IMG/VR virus record: IMGVR_UViG_3300028557_002461
Location: 1 to 20,144 of that record
Origin: a virus
Strand: one strand, 5' to 3'
DNA: 20,144 nucleotides
Below the pieces are notes generated by a model, which was not told the DNA's origin, did not search any database, and saw nothing but the letters and a program-made list of their open reading frames with translations. A program made the translations under genes and the position numbers. Shown here in pieces: positions 8,043 to 14,161 of this stretch. Positions within the stretch are counted from its first letter, which is position 1. Each line of letters begins with the position of its first letter.

Positions 8043-8257
8043 ATGGGCACCACCATGGTGTATGGTGAAATGGTGTAGCCTGCAGGAATGGCAGCCCATA
8101 TCTCTTTGTCATTCACCCGTAGTTTGCGATCACCACTCACCACCGCTGAACAATCTGTGTTGCGTACCAGTCTCAAGTCTCTGTACAAATTGCTGAGACC
8201 TGGTATGACAAACCTGCATCCATAATTCAACCAACCCAGAGGCATTTCTTTTTCCAT
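8039..8257 (-). CDS. Small unknown protein, 72 aa, leaderless
   Basis: The longer open frame to 8422 is not used here. A promoter (TTGTAT, 16 nt, TATACT) puts transcription start at or next to ATG 8257, giving MEKEMPLGWLNYGCRFVIPG. The protein has a Trp/Tyr-rich N-terminus and a basic middle (RDLRLVRNTDC). It ends tail to tail with the plus-strand gene, the two stop codons sharing bases. It is divergently transcribed from the 105-aa gene at 8333. No family recognised. Confidence 0.65.
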   Translation of the reverse strand: MEKEMPLGWLNYGCRFVIPGLSNLYRDLRLVRNTDCSAVVSGDRKLRVNDKEIWAAIPAGYTISPYTMVVPI

Positions 8258-8263
8258 GACCAC

Positions 8264-8291
8264 AGTATACAGGTGATTCAAAATAATACAA
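8264..8291 (-). promoter_or_regulatory. Leaderless sigma70-type promoter for the 8257 (-) gene
   Basis: Reading on the minus strand: TTGTAT at 8291-8286, 16-nt spacer, TATACT at 8269-8264, then 6 nt to the ATG at 8257. Confidence 0.7.
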
Positions 8292-8298
8292 GCTTTTC

Positions 8299-8326
8299 TT
8301 GACTTAACAAAAAATACATTTAATAT
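8299..8326 (+). promoter_or_regulatory. Leaderless sigma70-type promoter for the 8333 gene
   Basis: TTGACT at 8299-8304, 16-nt spacer, TAATAT at 8321-8326, then 6 nt to the ATG. Its -35 box is 7 nt from the -35 box of the divergent promoter. Confidence 0.75.
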
Positions 8327-8332
8327 TATAAC

Positions 8333-8650
8333 ATGAGCTTGGAGACTGTAGCAAAAGAGCTTGAAAAAGAAGCATCTTTTAATGGTGTGGAAATTTTTGT
8401 AGATGAAACTGTTATTAATCATAGTTTCATTCCCATCATAAATGATCGAGGCATAGTTGGAGCTGTGGGTGAATATGTTGAAAATAAGAAAGTTAAAATA
8501 GGTTTCTTCATTCTGAATAATAAAATTGTGAGATATGCATTAAATGAGGGATTCAGCAAAGAGCAGTTGTTTGAATGTTTTAAAGACAAACTCTTTGACG
8601 AAGTTGACAAGACCAAGTTTTTTAAGATAATGACAGAAAAAAGCTTTTGA
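8333..8650 (+). CDS. Unknown 105-aa protein, leaderless
   Basis: Starts MSLETVAKELEKEASFNG at the base where transcription is predicted to begin. The protein is a mixed alpha/beta, charged, soluble polypeptide with no membrane segment. It contains NDRGIVGAVGEYVENKK followed by a Phe-rich strand and a C-terminal helix rich in Lys and Phe (DEVDKTKFFKIMTEKSF). Its TGA stop lies inside the -35 box of the next gene, so the two are separate transcription units packed end to end. No family recognised. Confidence 0.75.
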   Translation: MSLETVAKELEKEASFNGVEIFVDETVINHSFIPIINDRGIVGAVGEYVENKKVKIGFFILNNKIVRYALNEGFSKEQLFECFKDKLFDEVDKTKFFKIMTEKSF

Positions 8651-8674
8651 TTTACAGCATTTTCCTTTTATAAT
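8647..8674 (+). promoter_or_regulatory. Leaderless sigma70-type promoter for the 8681 gene
   Basis: TTGATT at 8647-8652 (containing the stop codon of the previous gene), 16-nt spacer with TTCC before the -10, perfect TATAAT at 8669-8674, 6 nt to the ATG. Confidence 0.8.
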
Positions 8675-8680
8675 AAAAAT

Positions 8681-8878
8681 ATGGCTAAATTATCCCCAAC
8701 TAAATTGAAGAAACTAATAGCTAAAGGCAGGCTGGTGCCCATCATAGCTACAAACAATGAAGGCAACAAGGTGCTTGTGGGTTACAGGCGCAAAAACAGT
8801 AGAAGTTCCAAAGCAAATGAGAATTACACGTTCTCTGAACCTATATCTTTAGAAAAACCAGTTGACTCTTCTAACTAA
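8681..8878 (+). CDS. Small basic protein, 65 aa, leaderless
   Basis: Starts MAKLSPTKLKKLIAKGRLVP. The N-terminal two thirds are strongly basic (KLKKLIAKGR, GYRRKNSRSSK) and the tail is neutral to acidic. A nucleic-acid-binding or host-takeover role would fit, but there is no specific motif. It has its own consensus promoter directly upstream with no room for a ribosome binding site. It is followed within 40 nt by the promoter and start of the GC-rich gene. Confidence 0.7.
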   Translation: MAKLSPTKLKKLIAKGRLVPIIATNNEGNKVLVGYRRKNSRSSKANENYTFSEPISLEKPVDSSN

Positions 8879-8889
8879 TAATCTATTAT
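8862..8889 (+). promoter_or_regulatory. Sigma70-type promoter for the GC-rich gene
   Basis: TTGACT at 8862-8867, 16-nt spacer, TATTAT at 8884-8889. An ATG lies 7 nt downstream (8897), the usual leaderless position, but a strong Shine-Dalgarno and a second in-frame ATG follow. Confidence 0.75.
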
Positions 8890-8901
8890 TAAAAATATGA
8901 G

Positions 8902-8908
8902 AGGAGGT
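8902..8908 (+). promoter_or_regulatory. Strong Shine-Dalgarno site AGGAGGT
   Basis: AGGAGGT is placed 9 nt before ATG 8918. It is the clearest canonical ribosome binding site I see in the window and decides the start of the downstream gene. Confidence 0.85.
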
Positions 8909-8917
8909 AATAAACAC

Positions 8918-9115
8918 ATGATCAATTATAACAGTACTGATCTTAAGCCGAAGACATTCTTCGTTAAGATCGAACGCAGTCGTAATGGCCAATTCACGGT
9001 CAAGCGCGCCAAGGTTCTCGAGCAGGCTAATCAGCATGCTCGCTCCATCCGGCGTGTTGATGCCCGCGATCTCACTCGCGCCATTAATCGCACTGGTGGT
9101 CTTAACGTTGCCTAA
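8918..9115 (+). CDS. GC-rich small basic protein, probably highly expressed
   Basis: A 65-aa protein starting MINYNSTDLKPKTFFVKIER. It is strongly basic (about 14 Lys/Arg against 5 Asp/Glu), with runs such as RSIRRVDARDLTRAINR that look helical. Base and codon use differ sharply from neighbours: C-ending codons dominate, and 36 of 60 bases in 9001-9060 are G or C in an otherwise AT-rich region. It has a canonical Shine-Dalgarno and a strong intrinsic terminator, so it looks like a highly expressed single-gene unit. A longer in-frame start at 8897 would add MRGGNKH and is placed for leaderless initiation. Nucleic-acid binding or host-machinery binding is inferred. No family recognised. Confidence 0.8.
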   Translation: MINYNSTDLKPKTFFVKIERSRNGQFTVKRAKVLEQANQHARSIRRVDARDLTRAINRTGGLNVA

Positions 9116-9131
9116 TTTTAACGTTGGAATC

Positions 9132-9170
9132 AGAACGCCGTCACTCGCAAGGGGACGGCGTTCTTTTTTT
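9132..9170 (+). terminator. Strong rho-independent terminator
   Basis: Ten-base stem GAACGCCGTC (9133-9142) pairs perfectly with GACGGCGTTC (9154-9163) across an 11-nt loop, extended by one A-T pair, followed by seven T. It ends the GC-rich gene unit. Confidence 0.95.
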
Positions 9171-9206
9171 GTATAAACAATTAAGGGAAATAGTTAAAAA
9201 ATCTAC

Positions 9207-9234
9207 TTGTTGATTATAAAAGTTCATTTATAAT
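9207..9234 (+). promoter_or_regulatory. Leaderless sigma70-type promoter for the 9241 gene
   Basis: TTGTTG at 9207-9212, 16-nt spacer, perfect TATAAT at 9229-9234, 6 nt to the ATG at 9241. Confidence 0.75.
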
Positions 9235-9240
9235 GGATGT

Positions 9241-9540
9241 ATGCTTAATAAAGATGACATCAATGCCCGGTTGAAGAGACAGCTGCAAGGCAAAACACCC
9301 AAGCTCAAGTGTCTGGTCACTGGTTTGGAAAGAATGACCAGCATGGATTATCTCAAAACCAAAGTGGATAAGTTTGGTTCTGTGGATAATTTCGTCAATA
9401 ATTATATCAGCAGTGAAGCTGTGAAACTTCTCAAACTGAAAAGAAGCACCATGGATATTAAGAATGAGTTAAATGCTGCTGCATGTTATGTTCCCAATGA
9501 AATGCATGTGACTGAAGCATGCAAGTATTACAATGTATAA
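9241..9540 (+). CDS. Unknown 99-aa protein, leaderless
   Basis: Starts MLNKDDINARLKRQLQGK. It contains KCLVTGLERMTSMDYLKTK followed by DNFVNNYISSEAVKLLKL, a pattern that looks like a conserved small phage protein, though I cannot attach a function. The protein is basic and soluble with no membrane helix. The next gene starts inside its last codons (8-nt overlap), pointing to coupled translation. It has its own promoter with a consensus -10. Confidence 0.75.
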   Translation: MLNKDDINARLKRQLQGKTPKLKCLVTGLERMTSMDYLKTKVDKFGSVDNFVNNYISSEAVKLLKLKRSTMDIKNELNAAACYVPNEMHVTEACKYYNV

Positions 9541-9748
9541 CCAGCCACCATTTCCTATAGGCTTTAAAAAGCCTGTGTTCAATTTGCCTGCAGAAAAATT
9601 ACGCAACCGATTTGGCAGAATGGTGTATGGGCATAAAACTGCGGGAGCCATTGAAGTCATGACCAAAGCATGTTGGGATTCAAACAAGAAGTACTTTGAG
9701 CCCAATGGGGCTCGCAGTTGTGTGAAAAATTTTTCAAAAAGTACTTGA
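9533..9748 (+). CDS. Unknown 71-aa basic protein
   Basis: Starts MYNQPPFPIGFKKPVFNLPAE at an ATG overlapping the end of the previous gene by 8 nt, so translation is probably coupled. The protein is basic (KLRNRFGRMVYGHK) with two Cys (KACWDSN, ARSCVKN). No membrane segment or known motif. Its TGA stop is inside the -35 box of the next promoter. Confidence 0.65.
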   Translation: MYNQPPFPIGFKKPVFNLPAEKLRNRFGRMVYGHKTAGAIEVMTKACWDSNKKYFEPNGARSCVKNFSKST

Positions 9749-9772
9749 CGTTAATGGCAAGTCAGGTATATT
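9745..9772 (+). promoter_or_regulatory. Leaderless sigma70-type promoter for the 9778 gene
   Basis: TTGACG at 9745-9750 (overlapping the previous stop), 16-nt spacer, TATATT at 9767-9772, 5 nt to the ATG at 9778. Confidence 0.75.
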
Positions 9773-9777
9773 AGGTC

Positions 9778-10038
9778 ATGGAAAAAATATATTACTGTTC
9801 GGTGTCAGGCGAACCGCTTCCTGGCTCAAGAGTTGATGCACTGCGCATGTTGGGCATGCCAGAGAACACCTGGACTGCCATATTGCATAGCAAGGTGAGA
9901 CGCAACAAAGGCATTTATTTTGGTGAGCAAGGATCAGGCAAGTTGATTATTGCAGACAAAATTTATTCCGACAGCATGTCATCCATTGATGAGGCTCTTG
10001 AAGAGCAAGAGAAGCGCGACAAAACACTGTCAAATTAA
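9778..10038 (+). CDS. Unknown 86-aa protein, leaderless
   Basis: Starts MEKIYYCSVSGEPLPGSRVDAL. The first half has short strands and a Leu/Met-rich helix (DALRMLGMPENTW). The C-terminus is an acidic-basic helix (SIDEALEEQEKRDKTL). The opening CSVSGEPLP and the following helix could form a small domain recognising DNA or protein, but nothing specific can be assigned. It is the first gene of a three-gene cluster with the two overlapping genes downstream. Confidence 0.7.
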   Translation: MEKIYYCSVSGEPLPGSRVDALRMLGMPENTWTAILHSKVRRNKGIYFGEQGSGKLIIADKIYSDSMSSIDEALEEQEKRDKTLSN

Positions 10039-10039
10039 C

Positions 10040-10309
10040 ATGAAGCGCAAGGAGTATGCTGAAGTAACAAATAAAATTGTTCACATTGAGCAGGTTATGG
10101 CTCGAGGCCAAAGAGAACCAGTGTTGGAATTGGTTTTCAAAACTTCTGGTCACAACAGGTTGGGTGGGCACAAAGTTTACATTGATTTTAAGTGTGCCAA
10201 GGAGTTACAAAAGAAACTGGCAGCAAATATAACAGAGGTTGAATCAAAATATTATGCATATGGACTATACACCAGACTACAAAGATCCGCAGACCAGATA
10301 CTTTGCTGA
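10040..10309 (+). CDS. Unknown 89-aa basic protein
   Basis: Starts MKRKEYAEVTNKIVHIEQ at ATG 10040, one base after the previous stop. An upstream in-frame extension overlapping the previous gene is not needed. The protein alternates strands and short helices, is basic, and includes GGHKVYIDFKCAKELQKKL. Co-translation with both neighbours is likely because of the tight spacing and the roughly 50-nt overlap with the next gene. No family recognised. Confidence 0.6.
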   Translation: MKRKEYAEVTNKIVHIEQVMARGQREPVLELVFKTSGHNRLGGHKVYIDFKCAKELQKKLAANITEVESKYYAYGLYTRLQRSADQILC

Positions 10310-10544
10310 CGAGATCAAGGATCTGAGCACAGATGATCTGCAACAACGTCACAAAGACATAGAGTTGTATCTCAAAACAGGTCTGCGCCCTTTGTGGACT
10401 GTGATTACCGGTTCTAATGCATTGGAGAGCATGAGGTACTGGTATCCAGAAGATCTTGTTAGATACAGAAGGATTTTGATGATGGAACTTGTTGATAGAT
10501 GTAAGTCGTTTGAGCTCATACCCAAAATAAAATTTAAATTTTGA
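10254..10544 (+). CDS. Unknown 96-aa protein
   Basis: Starts at ATG 10254 or at ATG 10260 two codons later (MDYTPDYKDPQTRYFADE). It overlaps the previous gene by about 50 nt. It is largely helical, with DLSTDDLQQRHKDIELYLK then YWYPEDLVRYRRILMMELVD, and ends basic (IPKIKFKF). No catalytic motif is apparent. It closes the cluster before the RadA-like ATPase, whose promoter begins 2 nt after its stop. Confidence 0.65.
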   Translation: MHMDYTPDYKDPQTRYFADEIKDLSTDDLQQRHKDIELYLKTGLRPLWTVITGSNALESMRYWYPEDLVRYRRILMMELVDRCKSFELIPKIKFKF

Positions 10545-10545
10545 C

Positions 10546-10573
10546 TTGACAGAACCTGCATTTCCATTATACT
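10546..10573 (+). promoter_or_regulatory. Leaderless sigma70-type promoter for the first RadA-like gene
   Basis: Perfect TTGACA at 10546-10551, 16-nt spacer ending TTCCAT, TATACT at 10568-10573, 6 nt to the ATG at 10580. Confidence 0.85.
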
Positions 10574-10579
10574 TAAAGT

Positions 10580-11503
10580 ATGAACATTAAGATGACCTCA
10601 ACAAAGTTTCAACCGGTTAATTCGGTTGTGATCCCTGAAGTGTATAGTCGGCGCATGAAGAGTGGCAATGAAAAAATTGACGCTCTGTTTGGCGGCGGCA
10701 TTTTGCCTGGTAGTTCTATAACCTTGACTGCTCGTGCAGGCATGGGTAAAACTACTTTTGTGCTGCAGCTCATTGAAAGTCTGCATAACAACAACCACCG
10801 AGTTGGTTACTGCTCTTCTGAGGAATCTGTTGCCCAGCTGGCAATGACGTGCAAGCGTCTGCAAGTTGAAAATGTTCAAGTGTGCAATGAATCAGATGTG
10901 GATACCATATCCAAGTACATGGATGACATGGATGTCATTGTCATTGATTCATTTCAAGGCCTGGTCAAAGGCAACAAGCGTGGACGTGAACTTGAGAAGT
11001 ACTGCATTGAAAGACTTGTTGTGCGTGCCAAAGAAACTGAGTGTGCAGTCATTTTGATATGTCACAATACCAAAGCTGGTGGCATCAAAGGATCTTCGTT
11101 GATCATTCATGCTGTGGATGTGAACATTAGCATCAACATGATCAAGGATGCAGATATGAATGCTCGAGCCATCAGATTTGATAAAAACCGATTTGGTCCT
11201 GCATCTGAACTGGAATGTTTCATTGAGTACAGTGGTTACGACTTTGAAACTGAGGTTGTAGTTGACAAGGACGAAGCAACCAAGACCTCCAAGTCAGACA
11301 AAAAGAAGGAACAGCGGGAATGCATTCTCAAGCTCAATACCATCACCCTGCCTGATGTTTGCAGAGAGTTGAGCATTGACTCAACGCGTGCAGGGTTTTT
11401 GCTGCGCGAGCTTCAGAACGAGGGCAAGATTGTCAAAGAAGGCCGTGGTGTAGAAGCCAGATGGATCAAGTCACAACTTCAAGTCACTGTGGTGCAGAGT
11501 TAA
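10580..11503 (+). CDS. RadA/Sms-like RecA-fold ATPase with C-terminal winged helix (copy 1)
   Basis: A 307-aa ATPase. Residues 37-59 hold FGGGILPGSSITLTARAGMG plus KTT, a Walker A loop (Lys57) in which the usual first Gly is Ala. GYCSSEES matches the RadA VSGEES region. VIVIDSFQG is Walker B (Asp123). CHNTKAGGIKG corresponds to the RadA GHVTKEG region. KNRFG (residues 202-206) is the RadA signature. The Cys4 zinc finger and Lon-like C-terminal domain of bacterial RadA are missing. Instead residues about 245-300 look like a winged helix (VCRELSIDSTRAGFLLRELQ). Likely roles are recombination, branch migration or replication-fork processing on phage DNA. It is about 70% identical by hand count to the protein at 16513. 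Confidence 0.85.
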   Translation: MNIKMTSTKFQPVNSVVIPEVYSRRMKSGNEKIDALFGGGILPGSSITLTARAGMGKTTFVLQLIESLHNNNHRVGYCSSEESVAQLAMTCKRLQVENVQVCNESDVDTISKYMDDMDVIVIDSFQGLVKGNKRGRELEKYCIERLVVRAKETECAVILICHNTKAGGIKGSSLIIHAVDVNISINMIKDADMNARAIRFDKNRFGPASELECFIEYSGYDFETEVVVDKDEATKTSKSDKKKEQRECILKLNTITLPDVCRELSIDSTRAGFLLRELQNEGKIVKEGRGVEARWIKSQLQVTVVQS

Positions 11504-11661
11504 TGTTACTTCAACTGTAACACCTGAGTAAAGCAGCTCAAAATTATTATGCTACCCATCAAAAAGAAAATCCTCATACCCCCCGAGTTATGGCCAAGCT
11601 GGGTCTAAAGGAAGATGATATCAGAGTATTCATTCAGGACTGTTTATTTCCTGAAATATAA
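11503..11661 (+). pseudogene. Broken or non-canonically started small ORF
   Basis: An ATG at 11503 overlaps the ATPase stop (TAATG), the usual coupling arrangement, but meets TAA after five codons. The same frame then stays open for 46 more codons to TAA 11661, reading SKAAQNYYATHQKENPHTPR and then VMAKLGLKEDDIRVFIQDC, which looks like real protein. Either a nonsense change has disabled the gene, or it starts at CTG 11524. A short inverted repeat (TGTTAC/GTAACA, 11504-11522) covers the stop. It sits where the base composition changes, so it may be a remnant left at a recombination joint. Confidence 0.45.
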
Positions 11662-11732
11662 AACAGTTTTTACTTTTTTTGCGGCAAATAAATTTATGAA
11701 TCACAAGCAAAGCGCTTTATAAAAGATGACTA

Positions 11733-11906
11733 TTATCTACAAGCCTTTTTACAATCTGATATTTGTATTTGATTAAAAGATAATTCTTGTAATTCATCCG
11801 AAGTAAAATATTTTGTAACTTCATTATCATCTATTTCATTTGCTTGTATTAGCCCTTTAGCTTTATTTCTTAAATATTGGTAAGCAGTATTTTTATCAGT
11901 TATCAT
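11733..11906 (-). CDS. Small unknown protein, 57 aa, downstream of the protease gene
   Basis: Starts MITDKNTAYQYLRNKAKGLI and ends ISDCKKACR. It is acidic in the middle and helical, with no membrane segment. A late promoter motif AATAAATA lies exactly 5 nt upstream of the ATG and overlaps the stop codon of the metalloprotease gene, so it may be expressed both from that motif and by readthrough. About 70 nt downstream (11662-11732) hold only AT-rich sequence with the palindromes AAAGCGCTTT and ATAAATTTAT. Function unknown; an association with the protease is guilt by position only. Confidence 0.65.
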   Translation of the reverse strand: MITDKNTAYQYLRNKAKGLIQANEIDDNEVTKYFTSDELQELSFNQIQISDCKKACR

Positions 11907-11911
11907 AAGAT

Positions 11912-11919
11912 TATTTATT
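11912..11919 (-). promoter_or_regulatory. Late-type promoter motif AATAAATA
   Basis: AATAAATA on the minus strand, 5 nt before the ATG at 11906. It matches the T4-like late element seen at other genes here. Confidence 0.55.
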
Positions 11920-14110
11920 CTAAGATTATTAATGCAGACATTGCTGAATGATTACCACATTGAAGATAATAATTACCAGGAGCTTGTCCGGGCGATATAA
12001 CCCAAACTAAATCTCCAGAACCAGAACCGTCTCCTGTCACTCCTGCGGTTACCCTAGAGGCAGGTGGTCCGTAATAGCCTGTTTGCCCCTCTACTGTAAC
12101 TATATATAAAGGATGAGAGGCTCCTAAATTTAATTTAAATGTATAGGTTAGTCCTCTCTTACAAGTTATAGGCTTTCCAGAATTAGATGTAACTTTACCT
12201 GCAACTCTATACGTGTTACCGTAAAAGCCTATATCGAGAGGTTGCCCGCTTCCATTTGAATAGATGTTAAAAACCAAGGGCTGATACGTATCCGCAAGAT
12301 CATCATTTACTTGATAACCTAAATCTAATAAACTACCTAATGTAATTCTGGATAGAGGTTGATCGTAAGCTCCTTCACTCTGCGGGGTCATTAATTCATC
12401 ATTCAGCCCAGGGGCTCCCGGAAAAGAATTACCATAATAATTTCTATTATCTGAACCATATGTTGCATCTGTATTGTACCCTTCATCCCAATGAGATGCT
12501 ATGGATCCAAATCCCCTTCCATTTTCTATAGGTATTGCTGTTAATGAAAGGTTGAATGCTAAGTTGTACGCGGAAACTGCTGCACTTCTTCCAATTAGTG
12601 AAGAACAGCAATCTCGAGCTGCTTGAAATGCTCCGTCTCCTATGTATCTTGTTGTCCCATCAATTGTTGTAGAAGAACCATAATCAGAAGAACTTCTTGT
12701 TCCTCCTAATGCACTACATGTATAAAATAAATTTTTTGATGCTCCTAATCCTAAGGGATTTGTACTGTTATCTCCTGCTCCTACTCGATAGCCCCTATAT
12801 AAAATAGAAGGCGATGTAGTAGAATCTAATTTAAACCAATTAGTACCTATGCCCAAACAATGTCCAATTTCATGAAGGGCGGTATAATAAAATGTATTTC
12901 TATTGTTAACTGTAGTTTCTAGCACGTCTAAATCGGTGTAATATGAATTAAAAACAATTGATGCTGTAAATGGAACATCCCATTGAGTTGTACTTGTTAC
13001 TCCTACTCTGCGTGTACCGGTTATACCTGCAGCTCCTAGCGTTAAACTTACACTATCATAATAACTACTAACATACATTACAAGGGTTGTATTAGGATTA
13101 CCATTCATAGGATTAGATACTAGTTCATAGCCATTACTAATAGTTGAGTCTTGTGTTCTTAATGCAAAAGTGTTACCTGCTAATACATTTCCCCACCTAT
13201 CTATGGCAGATAAAAATGTGTTTGTTGTGGCTAAACTAAAGCCTGGAGTTTTATCAAAAATAGCAGATATTTGATATCCTACAGTTACATATACATCTTT
13301 ACCACTTCCAAGATAATTAACAAAATATCTACCTCGTCCAATCGGGTTAAAGTTATTTTGTGTAGGAGTAATAGTGGGAGTAATAGATGGTGTAAGACTT
13401 ATGGTTGGAGTGGGAGTTCCAGTTGGTGTTATCGAAATAGTAGGAGTTACAGAAATAGTTGGTGTTGGAGTAATTCCAGTTGTTTGTGTAATTGTAGGGG
13501 TTAAAGTAATTGTGGGGGTAATAGAGATTGTTGGAGTTGGTGTAATTGTTGAGGTTTGAGAAATAGTGGGTGTAATCGTTATAGTTGGAGTCAAGGTAAG
13601 AGTAGGTGTAATGCTAGGAGTTATAGAAGTTGTAGGTGTATTTGTGGGTGTAGAAGAAGGGGTAATGGTGTTTGTGGGTGTAATGGTTGGTGTAAGAGAG
13701 ATAGTTGGTGTATTTGTTATTGTAGGTGTTACGGATGGGGTTAATGTAGGTGTTTGAGTTTGAGTTAAAGAGATTGTTGGGGTAACAGTAACCGAAGGGG
13801 TTATGCTACTAGTAGGAGTAACGGTTTGTGTAATAGTTGAAGAGGGTGTTACAGTAACAGTTGGAGTATTAGGAGGAGTTGAAGTAGGGGTTTCTGAAGG
13901 CGTTATAGTTGGTGTCAATGAAATAGTTGGCGTTAAGCTTATTGTAGGAGTTATAGAAGGTGTTGGTGTGGGGGTAGCAGGTTGAACATCTCCTCTACTC
14001 TTATTAGCAGCAGAATTTAAATTTAATACTCTTTCAAGAGAAGTTAGATTACTAGCAGCTCGGACTCGTGCGCGGTTCAAATCTTGAAAGCTTGGATAGA
14101 AAACGGCCAT
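11915..14110 (-). CDS. Stalked leishmanolysin-like metalloprotease with cupredoxin domain
   Basis: A 731-aa predicted virion surface enzyme. Residues 1-44 form a helical head similar to the 214-aa protein. Residues 45-250 are a Pro/Thr stalk. Residues about 255-605 match a leishmanolysin-type (M8-like) metalloprotease: HEIGHCLGIG supplies His413, Glu414 and His417; SHWDEG gives the distant third ligand His540; DELM gives the Met-turn Met574; LSRITLGSLLDLGYQV closes the fold. Residues about 611-731 look like a cupredoxin with candidate copper ligands His666, Cys718, His721 and Met724 (YYLQCGNHSAM). No signal peptide is present, so delivery would be on the virion. Likely substrates are host surface proteins; this is inference. 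Codons are AT-rich, unlike the left-hand stalk genes. Confidence 0.85.
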   Translation of the reverse strand: MAVFYPSFQDLNRARVRAASNLTSLERVLNLNSAANKSRGDVQPATPTPTPSITPTISLTPTISLTPTITPSETPTSTPPNTPTVTVTPSSTITQTVTPTSSITPSVTVTPTISLTQTQTPTLTPSVTPTITNTPTISLTPTITPTNTITPSSTPTNTPTTSITPSITPTLTLTPTITITPTISQTSTITPTPTISITPTITLTPTITQTTGITPTPTISVTPTISITPTGTPTPTISLTPSITPTITPTQNNFNPIGRGRYFVNYLGSGKDVYVTVGYQISAIFDKTPGFSLATTNTFLSAIDRWGNVLAGNTFALRTQDSTISNGYELVSNPMNGNPNTTLVMYVSSYYDSVSLTLGAAGITGTRRVGVTSTTQWDVPFTASIVFNSYYTDLDVLETTVNNRNTFYYTALHEIGHCLGIGTNWFKLDSTTSPSILYRGYRVGAGDNSTNPLGLGASKNLFYTCSALGGTRSSSDYGSSTTIDGTTRYIGDGAFQAARDCCSSLIGRSAAVSAYNLAFNLSLTAIPIENGRGFGSIASHWDEGYNTDATYGSDNRNYYGNSFPGAPGLNDELMTPQSEGAYDQPLSRITLGSLLDLGYQVNDDLADTYQPLVFNIYSNGSGQPLDIGFYGNTYRVAGKVTSNSGKPITCKRGLTYTFKLNLGASHPLYIVTVEGQTGYYGPPASRVTAGVTGDGSGSGDLVWVISPGQAPGNYYLQCGNHSAMSALIILE
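13361..13978. repeat. Low-complexity Pro/Thr codon repeat (731-aa protein)
   Basis: This tract encodes the third stalk. The amino-acid pattern matches the two tracts on the left, but the codons are AT-rich (GTAGGAGTAATAG style) rather than GTGGGTGT style, so the tract was not copied recently from them. Confidence 0.85.
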
Positions 14111-14119
14111 ATGTTATAA

Positions 14120-14127
14120 TATTTAAT
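14120..14127 (-). promoter_or_regulatory. Late-type promoter motif ATTAAATA for the protease gene
   Basis: ATTAAATA on the minus strand, 9 nt before ATG 14110. It abuts the -35 box of the divergent promoter on the plus strand, so the two could compete. Confidence 0.45.
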
Positions 14128-14155
14128 TTGATTTATTTATTATTTACTATATATT
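14128..14155 (+). promoter_or_regulatory. Leaderless sigma70-type promoter for the lipoprotein operon
   Basis: TTGATT at 14128-14133, 16-nt spacer, TATATT at 14150-14155, 6 nt to the ATG at 14162. Confidence 0.75.
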
Positions 14156-14161
14156 GATTGA

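Noticed and set aside
8258-8422. Upstream extension of the minus-strand gene at 8039-8257
   Set aside because: The extra 55 residues are Phe/Lys-rich, overlap the divergent promoter and the 8333 gene, and the promoter puts the transcript start at 8257.
9950-10039. N-terminal extension of the 10040 gene
   Set aside because: It overlaps most of the end of the previous gene, while ATG 10040 lies one base after that gene's stop, the usual spacing here.
10598-10879. Minus-strand frames opposite the first RadA-like gene (also 16987-17295 opposite the second)
   Set aside because: The plus-strand proteins have clear conserved motifs and conserved paralogy; the antisense frames do not match each other.
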